Positions 13,888-26,117 of a stretch of DNA of 64,000 nt are shown here, in pieces (within the stretch, counting starts at the first letter, position 1; the number at the start of each line of letters is the position of its first letter). The position numbers and the translations under genes are program-made. This DNA comes from Dryocosmus kuriphilus (lineage: Eukaryota > Arthropoda > Insecta > Hymenoptera > Cynipidae): assembly GCA_038277395.1 (NCBI GenBank), contig CM076191.1, forward strand, positions 92,562,822 through 92,626,821, in the 5' to 3' direction. The notes below the pieces were generated by a model, which was not told the origin of the DNA, made no database searches, and saw only the letters and a program-made list of their open reading frames with translations.

Positions 13888-15148
13888 ACTACTGCGGCTT
13901 AAGCGTTACCAGGAATTTTCAAATTCAAAGTCTTGAGACTGCCAGGAGTTCTAATCAGACTACTCGCAGCCCTCTGAATAGTTCCACAAAAGAGTCTTAT
14001 AACGTTTTCCGACGAACTCAAAATTCAAAGTTGTTAGAGTTCCAGGAGCTCTAATCAGACTTCTGTCTGCCCCCTGAATAGTTCTACAAAAAAGACTCAT
14101 AACACTTTTCAACAAAATTAAAATTCCAAAAACTATGGTACGTTAACCATTCCCGGAAATTTTGGAATTCACCACTTTGAGAGTTCCAGGAGTTCTAATC
14201 AATCTTCTGGTAGCCTCCTGAACGTTTGTAGAAAAAATTCTTATACCACTTTTCGACAAAGTCAAAATCCAAAAATCTACGGACTGCTAAGCGTTCCCAG
14301 GAATTTTGAAATTCAAAATTTGTGGAGTTCCAGGATTTCTAAACAGAATTTTGGTTGCCCCCGAAATATTTCAACAAAAAAGTCTCATAAGATTTTTCGA
14401 CAAACTCAAAATCCAAAAAAATACGACACCATAAGTATTCCCGGAAATTTTGAATTTTAAAATTTTGAGAGTTTCAGGAGTTCTATTCAGACTTCTGGTA
14501 GCCCATTGAATAGTTCTACGAAAGAGTCTCATAGCATTTTTCGACAAACCCAAAATCTAGAAAACTATGACAGCTTAAGCATTACCAGGAATTATGAAAT
14601 TCAAAATTTGGAGAGTTCTAGGAGTTCTAACCAGACTCCTGGCTGCCTGGTTGAATCTGGCTGAATCTTAATACAAAAAGTCTCATAACATTTTTCGACA
14701 AACCCGAAATCCAAAAGACTAAGACACCATAAGTATTCCCGGAAATTTTGAAAATTTTATATTTCGAGACTTCCTGGAGTTCTAACCAGACTTTTGGTTG
14801 GCCCCTGAATATTTCTACAAAAAAGTCTCATAACATTTTTCGAAAAACTCAAAATCCAAAAATCTGCGGAATCTTAAGCATCCCCAGGAATTTTGAAACC
14901 CAAAATTTGGGGAGTGCCAGGAGTTCCAATCAGACTTCTGTTAGCCCCCTGTATAGTTCCAGAAAAAAGTCTTATAATGTTTTTCGAGAAACTCAAAATC
15001 CACAAAACTGCGACACCTTAAGTATTCCCGGAAATTTTGAAATTTAAAATTTTGTGAGTTCCAGGAGTTCTAATCAGACTTTTGCTGCCCGTGAATATTT
15101 CTACAAAAAAGCCTTATTACATTTTTCGACAAACTCAAAATGCACAAA
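13888..15148. repeat. 1.26-kb higher-order block, copy 3
   Basis: A 1261-bp copy, 3250 bp downstream of 10638-11903. It differs from the earlier copies by scattered single-base changes only. After 15148 the order becomes irregular and the 3250-bp period is lost. Confidence 0.8.
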
Positions 15149-15744
15149 ACTACTGCGGCTTAAGCGTTATCAGGAATTTTTAAATTCAAAGTCTTGAGAC
15201 TGCCAGGAGTTCCAATCAGACTACTCGCAGCCCTCTGAATAGTTCCACAAAAGAGTCTTATAACGTTTTCCGACGAACTCAAAATTCAAAGTTATTAGAG
15301 TTCCAGGAGCTCTAATCAGACTTCTGTCTGCCCCCTGAATAGTTCTACAAAAAAGACTCATAACATTTTTCAACAAAATTAAAATTCCAAAAACTATGGT
15401 ACGTTAACCATTCCCGGAAATTTTGAAATTCACCAATTTGAGAGTTCCAGGAGTTCTAATCAATCTTCTGGTAGCCTCCTGAACGTTTGTAGAAAAAATT
15501 ATTATACCATTTTTCGGCAAAGTCAAAATCCAAAAATCTACGGACTGCTAAGCGTTCCCAGGAATTTTGAAATTCAAAATTTGGGAATTTCCAGGATTTC
15601 TAAACAGAATTTTGGTTGCCCCCTGAATATTTCAACAAAAAAGTCTCATAAGATTTTTCGACAAACTCAAAAACCAAAAAAATGCGACACCATAAGTATT
15701 CCCGGAAGTTTTGAAATTTAAAATTTTGAGAGTTCCAGGAGTTC

Positions 15745-16437
15745 TAATCAGACGTCAGGTAGCCCGCTGAATAGTTCTACCAAAGAGGCTTATAGCATTT
15801 TTCGACAGACTCAAAATCTAAAAAATTATGACAGCTTAAGCATTCTCAGGAATTATGAAATTCAAAATTTGCCGAGTCCTAGGAGTCCTAATCAGACTTC
15901 TGGCTGCCCCCTGAATATTGACACAAAAAAGTCTCATAACATTTGTCGACAAACTCAAAATACGAAAAACTACGAAAGCTTAAGCATTCCCAGGAATTTT
16001 GAAATTCAAAGTTGTTAGAGTTCCAGGAGCTCTAATCAGACTTCTTTCTGCCCCCCTAATAGTTCTACAAAAAAAGTCTCATAACATTTTTCAACAAAAT
16101 TAAAATTCCAAAAACTATGGTACGTTAACCATTCCCGGAATTTTTGGAATTCACCACTTTGAGAGTTCCAGGAGTTCTAATCAATCTACTGGTAGCCTCA
16201 TGAACATTTGTGGAAAAAATTCTTATACCATTTTTCGACAAAGTCAAAATCCAGAAATCTACGGACTGTTAAGCGTTCCCAGGAATTTCGAAATTCAAAA
16301 TTTGGGGAGTTCCAGGATTTCTAAACAGAATTTTGGTTGCCCCCTGAATATTTCAACAAAAAAGTCTCATAAGATTTTTCGACAAACTCAAAATCCAAAA
16401 AAATACGACAGCATAAGTATTCCCGGAAATTTTGAAA
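15745..16437. repeat. Duplicated segment, left copy (offset ~2386 bp)
   Basis: About 690 bp, starting at the CAGACGTCAGGTAGCCCG monomer, matches about 18131-18823 in order and in rare variants. The copies separate at about 16437, where the left copy continues with GAAAATTTTAAATTTCGAG and the right with GAATTTTAAAATTTTGAG. Confidence 0.65.
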
Positions 16438-16770
16438 ATTTTAAATTTCGAGACTTCCTGGAGTTCTAACCAGACTTTTGGTTGGCCCCTGAATATTTCT
16501 ACAAAAAAGTCTCATAACATTTTTCCACAAACTCGAAATCCAAAAGACTAAGACACCATAAGTATTCCCGGAAATTTTGAAAATTTCAAATTTCGGGACT
16601 TCCTGGAGTTCTAACCAGACTTTTGGTTGGCCCCTGAATATTTCTACACAAAAAAGTCTCATAACATTTTTCCACAAACTTAAAATTCCAAAAAACTACG
16701 GCACCTTAACCATTCCCGGAAAATTTTTGAAATTTACCATTTTGAGAGTTCCGGAAGTTCCAATCAGCCT

Positions 16771-18120
16771 CCTGGTAGCATCCTGAACATTTGTAGAAAA
16801 ATGTTTATAACATTTTTCGAAAAACTCAAAATCCAAAAATCCTCGGAATGTTATGCGTTGCCAGGAATTTTAAGATTCCAAATTCGGGGAGTTCCAGGGG
16901 TTCTAATCAGACTTTTTGTTGCCCCCCTGAATAGTTCCACAAAAATTTTGAAATTTAAAATTTTGAGACTTCCAGGAGTACCAGTCCGAATTCTGGTAGC
17001 CCGCTGACTAGTTTTACAAGAAAGCCTAATAACATTTTTCCACACACTCAAAATCCAAAAAACTACGACACCTTAAGTATTACCGGTTATTTTAGAATTT
17101 CAAATTTTGAGAGTTTCAGGAGTTCTAATCAGAATTCTGGTAGCCCGCTCAATATTTCTATAAAAAAGTCTGATAACATTTTTCGACAAACTTAAAATCC
17201 CAAAAAATACGACACCTTAACAGTTTCCAGGAATTTTGAAATTCAAAGTCTTGAGACCTGCAGGGGTTCTAATCAGACTTCTGGCAGCCCTCTGAATAGG
17301 TCCACAAAAAAGTCTTATAATTTTTGCGACAAACTCAAAATTCAAAAAACTACGACACCTTAAGTATTCCCGGAAATTTTGAAATTTAAAATTTTGTGAT
17401 TTCCAGGAGTTCTAATCAGACTTGTGGCTGCCCGTGAATATTTCTACAAAAAAGTCTTATGACATTTTTCGACAATCTCAAAATGCAAAAAACTACTACA
17501 CGTTTAAGTATTCCCGGAAATTTAAAAATTGTTAAATTTGAGAGTTCCAGGAGTTCTAATCAGAATTCTGGTAGCCCGCTGAGTAGTTCTACAAAAAAGT
17601 CTTATAACATTTTTCGACAAACTCAAAATCGCCAAAAATTCCACAGCTAAAGCATTTCCAGGAATTTTGAAACTCAAATTTTTGACAGTTCTAGGAGTTC
17701 TAATCAGACCTCGGGCAGCCCCCTGAATAGCCCGATAAAAAAGTCTCATAACATTTTTCGACAAACCCAAAATGCAAAAAACTACGACACGCTTAACTAT
17801 TCCCGGAAATTTTTAAATTTAAAATTTTGAGACTTCCAGGAGTTCTAATCAGAATTCTGGTAGCCTGCTGAATATATCTACAAAAAAGTCTGATAAAATT
17901 TTTCGACAAATTTAAAATCCCAAAAACGACGACACCTTAAGCATTCCAGGAATTTTGAAATTCAAAGTCTTGAGACCTCCAGGAGTTCTAATCAGACTTC
18001 TCACAGCCCACTGAATATTTCTACAAAAAAGTCTTGTAACATTCTTCGAAAAACTCAAAATCCAAAAATGACGACACCTTAAGTATTCCCGGAAATTTTG
18101 AAATTAAAAATTTTAAGATT
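16771..18120. repeat. Duplicated segment, left copy (offset ~5500 bp)
   Basis: About 1.35 kb matching about 22268-23622 at an offset of 5498-5504 bp. Shared rare features include CTACTACACGTTTAAG near 17491 and the CTCGGGCAGCCCCCTGAATAG monomer near 17710. The two copies part at about 18121, in the middle of a monomer. Confidence 0.7.
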
Positions 18121-18130
18121 TCCAGGAGTT

Positions 18131-18823
18131 CTAATCAGACGTCAGGTAGCCCGCTGAATAGTTCTACCAAAGAGGCTTATAGCATCTTTCGACAGACCCA
18201 AAATCTAAAAAATTATGACAGCTTAAGCATTCTCAGGAATTATGAAATTCAAAATTTGCCGAGTTCCAGTAGTCCTAATCAGACTTCTGGCTGCCGCCTG
18301 AATATTGACACAAAAAAGTCTCATAACATTTGTCGACAAACTCAAAATACGAAAAACTACGAAAGCTTAAGCATTCCCAGGAATTTTGAAATTCAAAGTT
18401 GTTAGAGTTCCAGGAGCTCTAATCAGACTTCTGTCTGCCCCCTTAATAGTTCTACAAAAAAGTCTCATAACATTTTTCAACAAAATTAAAATTCCAAAAA
18501 CTATGGTACGTTAACCATTCCCGGAAATTTTGGAATTTACCACTTTGAGAGTTCCAGGAGTTCTAATCAATCTGCTGGTAGCCTCATGAACATTTGTGGA
18601 AAAAATTCTTATACCATTTTTCGACAAAGTCAAAATCCAAAAATCTACGGACTGCTAAGCGTTCCCAGGAATTTTGAAATTCAAAAGTTGGGGATTTCCA
18701 GGATTTCTAAACAGAATTTTGGTTGCCCCCTGAATATTTCAACAAAAAAGTCTCATAAGATTTTTCGACAAACTCAAAATCCAAAAAAATACGACACCAT
18801 AAGTATTCCCGGAAATTTTGAAT
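18131..18823. repeat. Duplicated segment, right copy (offset ~2386 bp)
   Basis: Partner of 15745-16437. It is followed by the common GGTAGCCCATTGAATAG monomer also seen in the 1.26-kb blocks. Confidence 0.65.
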
Positions 18824-21800
18824 TTTAAAATTTTGAGAGTTTCAGTAGTTATATTCAGACTTCTGGTAGCCCATTGAATAGTTCTACGAAAGGGTCTCAT
18901 AGCATTTTTCGACAAACCCAAAATCTAGAAAACTATGACAGCTTAAGCATTACCAGGAATTATGAAATTCAAAATTTGGAGAGTTCTAGGGGTTCTAATC
19001 AGACTTCTGGCTGCCCCCTGAATCTTAATACAAAAAGTCTCATAACATTTTTCGACAAACTCGAAATCCAAAAGCCTAAGACACCATAAGTATTCCCGGA
19101 AATTTTGAAAATTTGAAATTTCGAGACTTCCTGGAGTTCTAACCAGACTTTTGGCTGGCCCCTGAATATTTCTACAAAAAAGTCTCATAACATTTTTCGA
19201 CAAACTCAAAATCCAAAAATCTACGGAATCTTAAGCATCCCCAGGAATTTTGAAATCCAAAATTTGGGGAGTGCCAGGAGTTCCAATCAGCCTTCTGTTA
19301 GCCCCTGTATAGTTCCAGAAAAAAGTCTTATAATATTTTTCGACAAACTCAAAATCCAAAAAAACTGCGACACCTTAAGTGTTCCCGGAAATTTTGAAAT
19401 TTAAAATTTTGAGAGTTCCAGGAGCTCTAATCAGGCTTCTGGCTGCCCCCTGAATATTTCTACAAAAAAGTCTCATAACATTTTTCCACAAACTTAAAAT
19501 TCGAAAAACTACGGCACTTTAACCATTCCCGGAAAATTTTGAAATTTACCATTTTGAGAGTTCCGGAAGTTCCAATCAGCCTTCTGGTAGCCTCCTGAAC
19601 ATTTGTAGAAAAAAATTTTTATAACATTTTTCGAAAAACTCAAAATCCAAAAATCTACGGAATGTTATGCGTTGCCAGGAATTTTAAGATTCCAAATTTG
19701 GGGAGTTCCAGGGGTTCTAATCAGACTTTTGGTTGCCCCCTGAATAGTTCCACAAACATTTTGAAATTTAAAATTTTGAGACTTCCAGGTGTACCAGTCC
19801 GAATTCTGGTAGCCCGCTGACTAGTTTTACAAGAAAGTCTAATAACATTTTTCCACACACTCAAAATCCAAAAAACTACGACACCTTAAGTATTACCGGT
19901 TATTTTGAAATTTCAAATTTTGAGAGTTCCAGTAGTTCTAATCAAAATTCTGGTAGCCCGCTGAATATTTCTACAAAAAAGTCTGATTACGTTTTTCGAC
20001 AAACTTAAAATCCAAAAAATACGATACCTTAAGAGTTTCCAGGAATTTTTAAATTCAAAGTCTTGAGACCTCCAGGGGTTCTAATCAGACTTCTGGCAGC
20101 CCTCTGAATAGGTCCACAAGAAAGTCTTATAAGGTATTGCGACAAACTCAAAATTCAAAAAACTACGACACCTTAAGTATTCCCGGAAATTTTGAAATTT
20201 AAAATTTTGTGAGTTCCAGGAGTTCTAATCAGACTTCTAGCTGCCCGTGAATATTTCTACAGAAAAGTCTCATAACATTTTTCAACCAAATTAAAATTCC
20301 AAAAACTATGGTACGTTAACCATTCCCGGAAATTTTGGAATTCACCACTTTGAGAGTTCCAGGAGTTCTAATCAATCTTCTGGTAGCCTCCTGAACGTTT
20401 GTAGAAAAAATTCTTATACCATTTTTCGACAAAGTCAAAATCCAAAAATCTACGGACTGTTAAGCGTTCCCAGGAATTTTGAAATTCAAAATTTGGGGAG
20501 TTCCGGGATTTCTAAACAGAATTTTGGTTGCCCCCTGAATATTTCAACAAAAAAGTTTCATAAGATTTTTCGACAAACTCAAAATCCAAAAAAATACGAC
20601 AACATAAGTATTTCCGGAAATTTTGAATTTTAAAATTTTGAGAGTTTCAGGAGTTCTATTCAGACTGCTGGTAGCCCACTGAATAGTTCTAGGAAAGAGT
20701 CTCATAGCATTTTTCGACAAACCCAAAATCTAGAAAACTATGACAGCTTAAGCATTACCAGGAATGATGAAATTCAAATTTTGGAGAGTTCTGGGAGTTC
20801 TAATCAGACTTCTGGCTGCCCCCTGAATCTTAATACAAAAAGTCTCATAACATTTTTCGGCAAACTCGAAATCCAAAAGACTAAGACACCATAAGTATTC
20901 CCGGAAATTTTGAAAATTTAAAATTTCGAGACTTCCTGGAGTTCTAACCAGACTTTTGGTTGGCCCTGAATATTTCTACAAAAAGTTTCATAACATTTTT
21001 CGACAAACTCAAAATCCAAAAATCTACGGAATCTTAAGCATCCCCAGGAATTTTGAAATCCAAAATTTGGGGAGTGCCAGGAGTTCCAATCAGACTTCTG
21101 TTAGCCCCCTGTATAGTTCCAGAAAAAAGTCTTATAATATTTTTCGACAAACTCAAAATCCAAAAAACTGCGACACCTTAAGTATTCCCGGAAATTTTAA
21201 AAATTTTAAAATTTTGTGAGTTCCAGGAGCTCTGATCAGACTTCTGGCTGCCCCCTGAATATTTCTACAAAAAAGTCTCATAACATTTTTCCACAAACTT
21301 AAAATTCGAAAAACTACGGCACCTTAACCATTCCCGGAAAAATTTGAAATTTTCCATTTTGAGAGTTCCGGAAGTTCCAATCAGCCTTCTGGTAGCCTCC
21401 TGAACATTTGTAGAAAAATTTTTTTATGAAATTTTTCGAAAAACTCATAATCCAAAAATCTACGGAATGTTATGCGTCGCCAGGAATTTAAAGATTCCAA
21501 ATTCGGGGAGTTTCAGGGTTTCTAATCAGACTTTTGGTTGCCCCCTGAATAGTTCCACAAAAAATTTTGAAATTTAAATTTTGAGACTTCCAGGAGTACC
21601 AGTCCGAATTCTGGTAGCCCGCTGACTAGTTTTACAAGAAAGTCTTATAACATTTTTCCACACACTCGAAATCCAAAAGGCTAAGACACCATAAGTATTC
21701 CCGGAAGTTTTGAAATTTAAAGTTTTGAGACTTCCAGGAGTTCTAATCAGACTTTTGGTTGCCCCCTGAATATTTCTACAAAAAAGTCTTATAAGATTTT

Positions 21801-22267
21801 TTCGACAAACTCAAACACCTAAAAACTAGGACTCCTTATGTATTAACGGAAATTTTGAAAATTTAAAATTTCGAGACTTCCTGGAGTTCTAACCAGACGT
21901 TTGTTTGGCCCCTGAATATTTCTACAAAAAACATCATATAACATTTTTCGACAAACTCAAAATCCAAGAAACTCCGGAATCTTAAGCATTTCCAAGAATT
22001 TTGAAATTTAAATTTTGGAGAATTCCAGGAGTTCTAATCAGACTTCTGTTAGCCCCCTGTATTGTTCCAAAAAAAAGTCTTATAATATTTTTCGACAAAC
22101 TCAAAATCCAAAAAACTGCGACACCTTAAGTGTTCCCGGAAATTTTGAAATTAAAAATTTTGAGAGTTCCAGGAGCTCTAATCAGACTTCTGGCTGCCCC
22201 CTGAATATTTCTACAAAAAAGTCTCATAACATTTTTCCACAAACTTAAAATTCGAAAAACTACGGCA

Positions 22268-23622
22268 CTTCTGGTAGCCTCCTGAACATTTGTAGAAAAA
22301 TTTTTATAACATTTTTCGAAAAACTCAAAATCCAAACATCTACGGAATGTTATGCGTTGCCAAGAATTTTAAGATTCCAAATTTGGGGAGTTCCAGGGGT
22401 TCTAATCAGACTTTTGGTTGCCCCCTGAATAGTTCCACAAAAATTTTGAAATTTAAAATTTTGAGACTTCCAGGAGTACCAGTCAGAATTCTGGTAGCCC
22501 GCTGACTAGTTTTACAAGAAAGTCTTATAACATTTTTCCACACACTCAAAAACCAAAAAAACTACGACACCTTAAGTATAACCGGTTATTTTAGAATTTC
22601 AAATTTTGAGAGTTTCAGGAGTTCTAATCAGAATTCTGGTAGCCCGCTGAATATTTCTATAAAAAAGTCTGATAACATTTTTCGACAAACTTAAAATCCC
22701 AAAAAATACGACACCTTAACAGTTTCCAGGAATTTTGAAATTCAAAGTCTTGAGACCTCCAGGGGTTCTAATCAGACTTCTGGCAGCCCTCTGAATAGGT
22801 CCACAAAAAAGTCTTATAAGGTTTTGCGCGACAAACTCAAAATTCAAAAAACTACGACACCTTAAGTATTCCCGGAAATTTTGAAATTTAAAATGTTGTG
22901 ATTTCCAGGAGTTCTAATCAGACTTCTGGCTGCCCGTGAATATTTCTACAAAAAAGTCTTATGACATTTTTCGACAATCTCAAAATGCAAAAAACTACTA
23001 CACGTTTAAGTATTCCCGGAAATTTTAAAATTTTTAAATTTGAAAGTTCCAGGAGTTCTAATCAGAATTCTGGTAGCCCGCTGAGTAGTTCTACAAAAAA
23101 GTCTTATAACATTTTTCGACAAACTCAAAATCGCCAAAAATTCCACAGCTAAAGCATTTCCAGGAATTTTGAAACTCAAATTTTTGACAGTTCTAGGGTT
23201 CTAATCAGACCTCGGGCAGCCCCCTGAATAGCCCGATAAAAAAGTCTCATAACATTTTTCGACAAACTCAAAATGCAAAAAAACTACGACACGCTTAACT
23301 ATTCCCGGAAATTTTGAAATTTAAAATTTTGAGACTTCCAGGAGTTCTAATCAGAATTCTGGTAGCCTGCTGAATATATCTACAAAAAAGTCTGATAAAA
23401 TTTTTCGACAAGCTTAAAATCCCAAAAAACTACGACACCTTAAGCATTCCCAGGAATTTTGAAATTCAAAGTCTTGAGACCTCCAGGAGTTCTAATCAGA
23501 CTTCTGACAGCCCACTGAATATTTCTACAAAAAAGTCTTGTAACATTCTTCGAAAAACTCAAAATCCAAAAATGACGACACCTTAAGTATTCCCGGAAAT
23601 TTTGAAATTAAAAATTTTAAGA
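22268..23622. repeat. Duplicated segment, right copy (offset ~5500 bp)
   Basis: Partner of 16771-18120. Its left end abuts a monomer that appears to have lost about 70 bp (near 22262, ACGGCAC runs straight into TTCTGGTAGCC). Confidence 0.7.
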
Positions 23623-24934
23623 TTTCCAGGAGCTATAATCAGACTTCTGTCTGCCCCCTGAATATTTCTACAAAAAAGTCTTATAACATTTTCCGACAAA
23701 CTCAAAAATCTACGAAACGTTAAGTATTCCCGGAACTCTTGAAATTTAAAATTTTGAAAGTTCCAGGAGATCTAATCAGACTTGTGGTAGCCCGCTGAAT
23801 ATTTCTACAAAAAATTCTTGTAACATTTTTCGACTAACTCAAAAAACTACGAGATTTTAAGTATTCCCGCAAATTTTGAAATTTAAAATTTTGAGAGTTC
23901 CAGGAGTTCTAATCGAACTTCTGATAGCCCGCTGAGTAGTTCTCCCGAAAAGTCTATAAAATTTTTCGACAGAACTCAAAATCTAAAAAACTATGACAGC
24001 TTAAGCAATCTCAGGAATTTTGAAATTCAAAATTTGGAGAGTTCCAGGAGCTATAATCAGACTTCTGGCTTCCCCTGAATATTAATACAACAAAGTCTTA
24101 TAACATTTTTCGACAAACTTCAAATCCAAAAAACTACGGCAGGTTAAGCATTCCCGGAAATTTTGGAATTTTAAATTTTGAGAGTTCCAGGAGTTCTAGT
24201 CAGACTTCTGCCTGCCCTTGAAGATTTCTACAAAAATCGTCTTATCACATTTTTCGACAAACTCAAAATCCAAAGATCTACGGAATCCTAAGCATTCCCA
24301 GGAATTTTGAAATTCAAAATTTGCAGAGTTCCATGAGTTCTAATCAGACTTCTGGATGCCCCTGAATATTTCTACAAAAACCTCTTATAACATTTTTCGA
24401 CAAATTTAAAATCCAAAAAACTACGGAATCTTAAGCATTTCCAGGAATTTTGAAATTCAAAGTTTGGAGAGATCCAGGAGATCTAATGGGACTTCTGGTT
24501 GCCCCCTGAATATTTCTACAAAAAAGTCTCATAAAATTTGTCAACAAAATTAAAATTTCCAAAAACTACGGCACGTTAACCATTCCCGGAAATTTTGGAA
24601 CTCACCACCTTGAGAGTTCCAGGAGTTCTAATCAATCTTCTGGTAGCCTCCTGAACATTTGTAGAACAAATTCTTATAACATTTTTCGAGAAAGTCAAAA
24701 TCCAAAAATCTGCGGACTGCTAAGCGTTCCCAGGAATTTTGAAATTCAAAATTTGGGGAGTTCCAGGATTTCTAAACAGAATTTTGTTTGCCACCTGAAT
24801 ATTTCAACAAAAAAGTCTCATAACATTTTTCGACAAACTCAAAATCCAAAAAACTAGGACACCTTAAGTATTCCCGGAAATTTTGAAATTTTAAATTTTG
24901 TGAGTTCCAGGAGTTCTTATCTGACTTTTGGTTG
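23623..24934. repeat. Divergent terminal part of the 144-bp array
   Basis: The last nine or so monomers before the transposon show no close duplicate elsewhere in the window and carry more private changes and short deletions, for example near 23700 and 23840, where the ACTCAAAATCCAAAAA block is shortened. Array edges commonly look like this because exchange homogenises the interior more than the flank. Confidence 0.6.
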
Positions 24935-25617
24935 TCGCCGACACCAGTCTACAAGCCGTCAAATGTTTACAATTAGACAACTGTTAGAAAAGAAATGGGA
25001 ATTTACTGAAGCAGTTCATCAGCTATTTATCGACTTCAAGAAAGCTTACGACTCTATTATGCGCGCACAAATGAACAGGATTCTATAGTTCTTTGGTGTA
25101 ACAAGGAAATTGGTTAGACGTGTCGAAGTTTTCTTTAGCGGCAGTAAAGGTAGAATACGCATAAACGAAAGTTTATCTCAACGGATTTTGATCCGTGACG
25201 GCCTGAAACTAGGCGATGCGCTTTCGAGCATCCTGTGCAACTTAGTTTTAAAATATGTGTGGAGGCAAGTACAAACGAATCCATTCGGTACTACCCTCAA
25301 TATGAAAATACAAATTCTGGGATATGCGGATGACCTCGACCTACTCGGGGGTGATAAAGTAGCGGTAGCCAAAAATACAGAAATCTTGATCGCAAAAGCC
25401 AAGGAAATATGTTCAGAAGTTAGCGAATCGAAGACATAATATATGACCGTCCGCAGATCAGAACAAAGCAATGAAGAGGGGGTCTAGCGGCTGGAAATAT
25501 GAAATTTGAAAGAGTTAATGAGTTTAAATACCTCGGGACTATTATAAATATTAGTAAAATCGCGATCGTTACCTAGAAACATCAAAGCAAAAATGTACAA
25601 AACTATAATAATGCCGT
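24935..25617 (+). pseudogene. Non-LTR retrotransposon reverse transcriptase fragment (RTE-like), broken
   Basis: One frame from about 24935 to 25439 reads as the central part of a LINE reverse transcriptase. Motif A is LFIDFKKAYDSI, with its first Asp codon at 25032. Next come GLKLGDALSSILCNL (motif B region) and GYADDLDLLG, with the catalytic YADD at 25323-25334. The frame is interrupted by TAG at 25086-25088; translation on both sides of it lines up, so this is a simple nonsense change. It stops again at 25437. Downstream pieces in other frames, FERVNEFKYLGTII (from about 25505) and RNIKAKMYKTIIMP (about 25574-25615), match the usual following block with part missing between them, so there is also a frameshift and a deletion. 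The 5' end fuses to a satellite monomer at ACTTTTGGTTG (24924-24934). No endonuclease domain, 5' region or tail is visible; the gap hides the 3' side. RTE assignment is from motif style and is less certain than the RT call. Confidence 0.85.
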
Positions 25618-26117
25618 NNNNNNNNNNNNNNNNNNNNNNNNNNNNNNNNNNNNNNNNNNNNNNNNNNNNNNNNNNNNNNNNNNNNNNNNNNNNNNNNNNN
25701 NNNNNNNNNNNNNNNNNNNNNNNNNNNNNNNNNNNNNNNNNNNNNNNNNNNNNNNNNNNNNNNNNNNNNNNNNNNNNNNNNNNNNNNNNNNNNNNNNNNN
25801 NNNNNNNNNNNNNNNNNNNNNNNNNNNNNNNNNNNNNNNNNNNNNNNNNNNNNNNNNNNNNNNNNNNNNNNNNNNNNNNNNNNNNNNNNNNNNNNNNNNN
25901 NNNNNNNNNNNNNNNNNNNNNNNNNNNNNNNNNNNNNNNNNNNNNNNNNNNNNNNNNNNNNNNNNNNNNNNNNNNNNNNNNNNNNNNNNNNNNNNNNNNN
26001 NNNNNNNNNNNNNNNNNNNNNNNNNNNNNNNNNNNNNNNNNNNNNNNNNNNNNNNNNNNNNNNNNNNNNNNNNNNNNNNNNNNNNNNNNNNNNNNNNNNN
26101 NNNNNNNNNNNNNNNNN
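25618..26117. other. Assembly gap, exactly 500 N
   Basis: 500 consecutive N. The round number marks a placeholder gap from scaffolding, so the true distance, and even the adjacency of the two satellite families, is not shown by the sequence. A reading frame spanning this gap is meaningless. Confidence 0.98.

Larger units (their letters stand above)
1..24934. repeat. Satellite array, ~144-bp monomer, alternating A/B subtypes
   Basis: Tandem direct repeats fill this stretch without a gene. A consensus monomer counted by hand is 144 bp, giving about 170 copies. Recognisable blocks in order are an ACAAACTCAAAATCC stretch, a TTAAGTATTCCCGGAA or TTAAGCATTCCCAGGAA block, GAGTTCCAGGAGTTCTAATC, a GACTTCTGG(T/C)AGCC block, GAATATTTCTACAAAAAAG and TCATAACATTTTTCGAC. 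Two subtypes alternate: A has TTCCCGGAA followed by AAATTTAAAATTTTGAG, B has CCAGGAATTTTGAAATTC. A-type motifs at 263, 551, 849 and 1138 are 288-298 bp apart with B motifs near 408, 692, 991 and 1282 between them, so the working unit is a 288-bp dimer. The alternation breaks in places, for example consecutive A-like monomers near 1370-1640. No gene, tRNA or rRNA signature is visible. The array begins before the left edge. The repeat nature is certain; a centromeric or pericentromeric role is inference. Confidence 0.96.

Noticed and set aside
1..24934. CRISPR-like alternation of repeat and spacer
   Set aside because: Units are contiguous 144-bp direct repeats without unique spacers, in eukaryotic satellite DNA.
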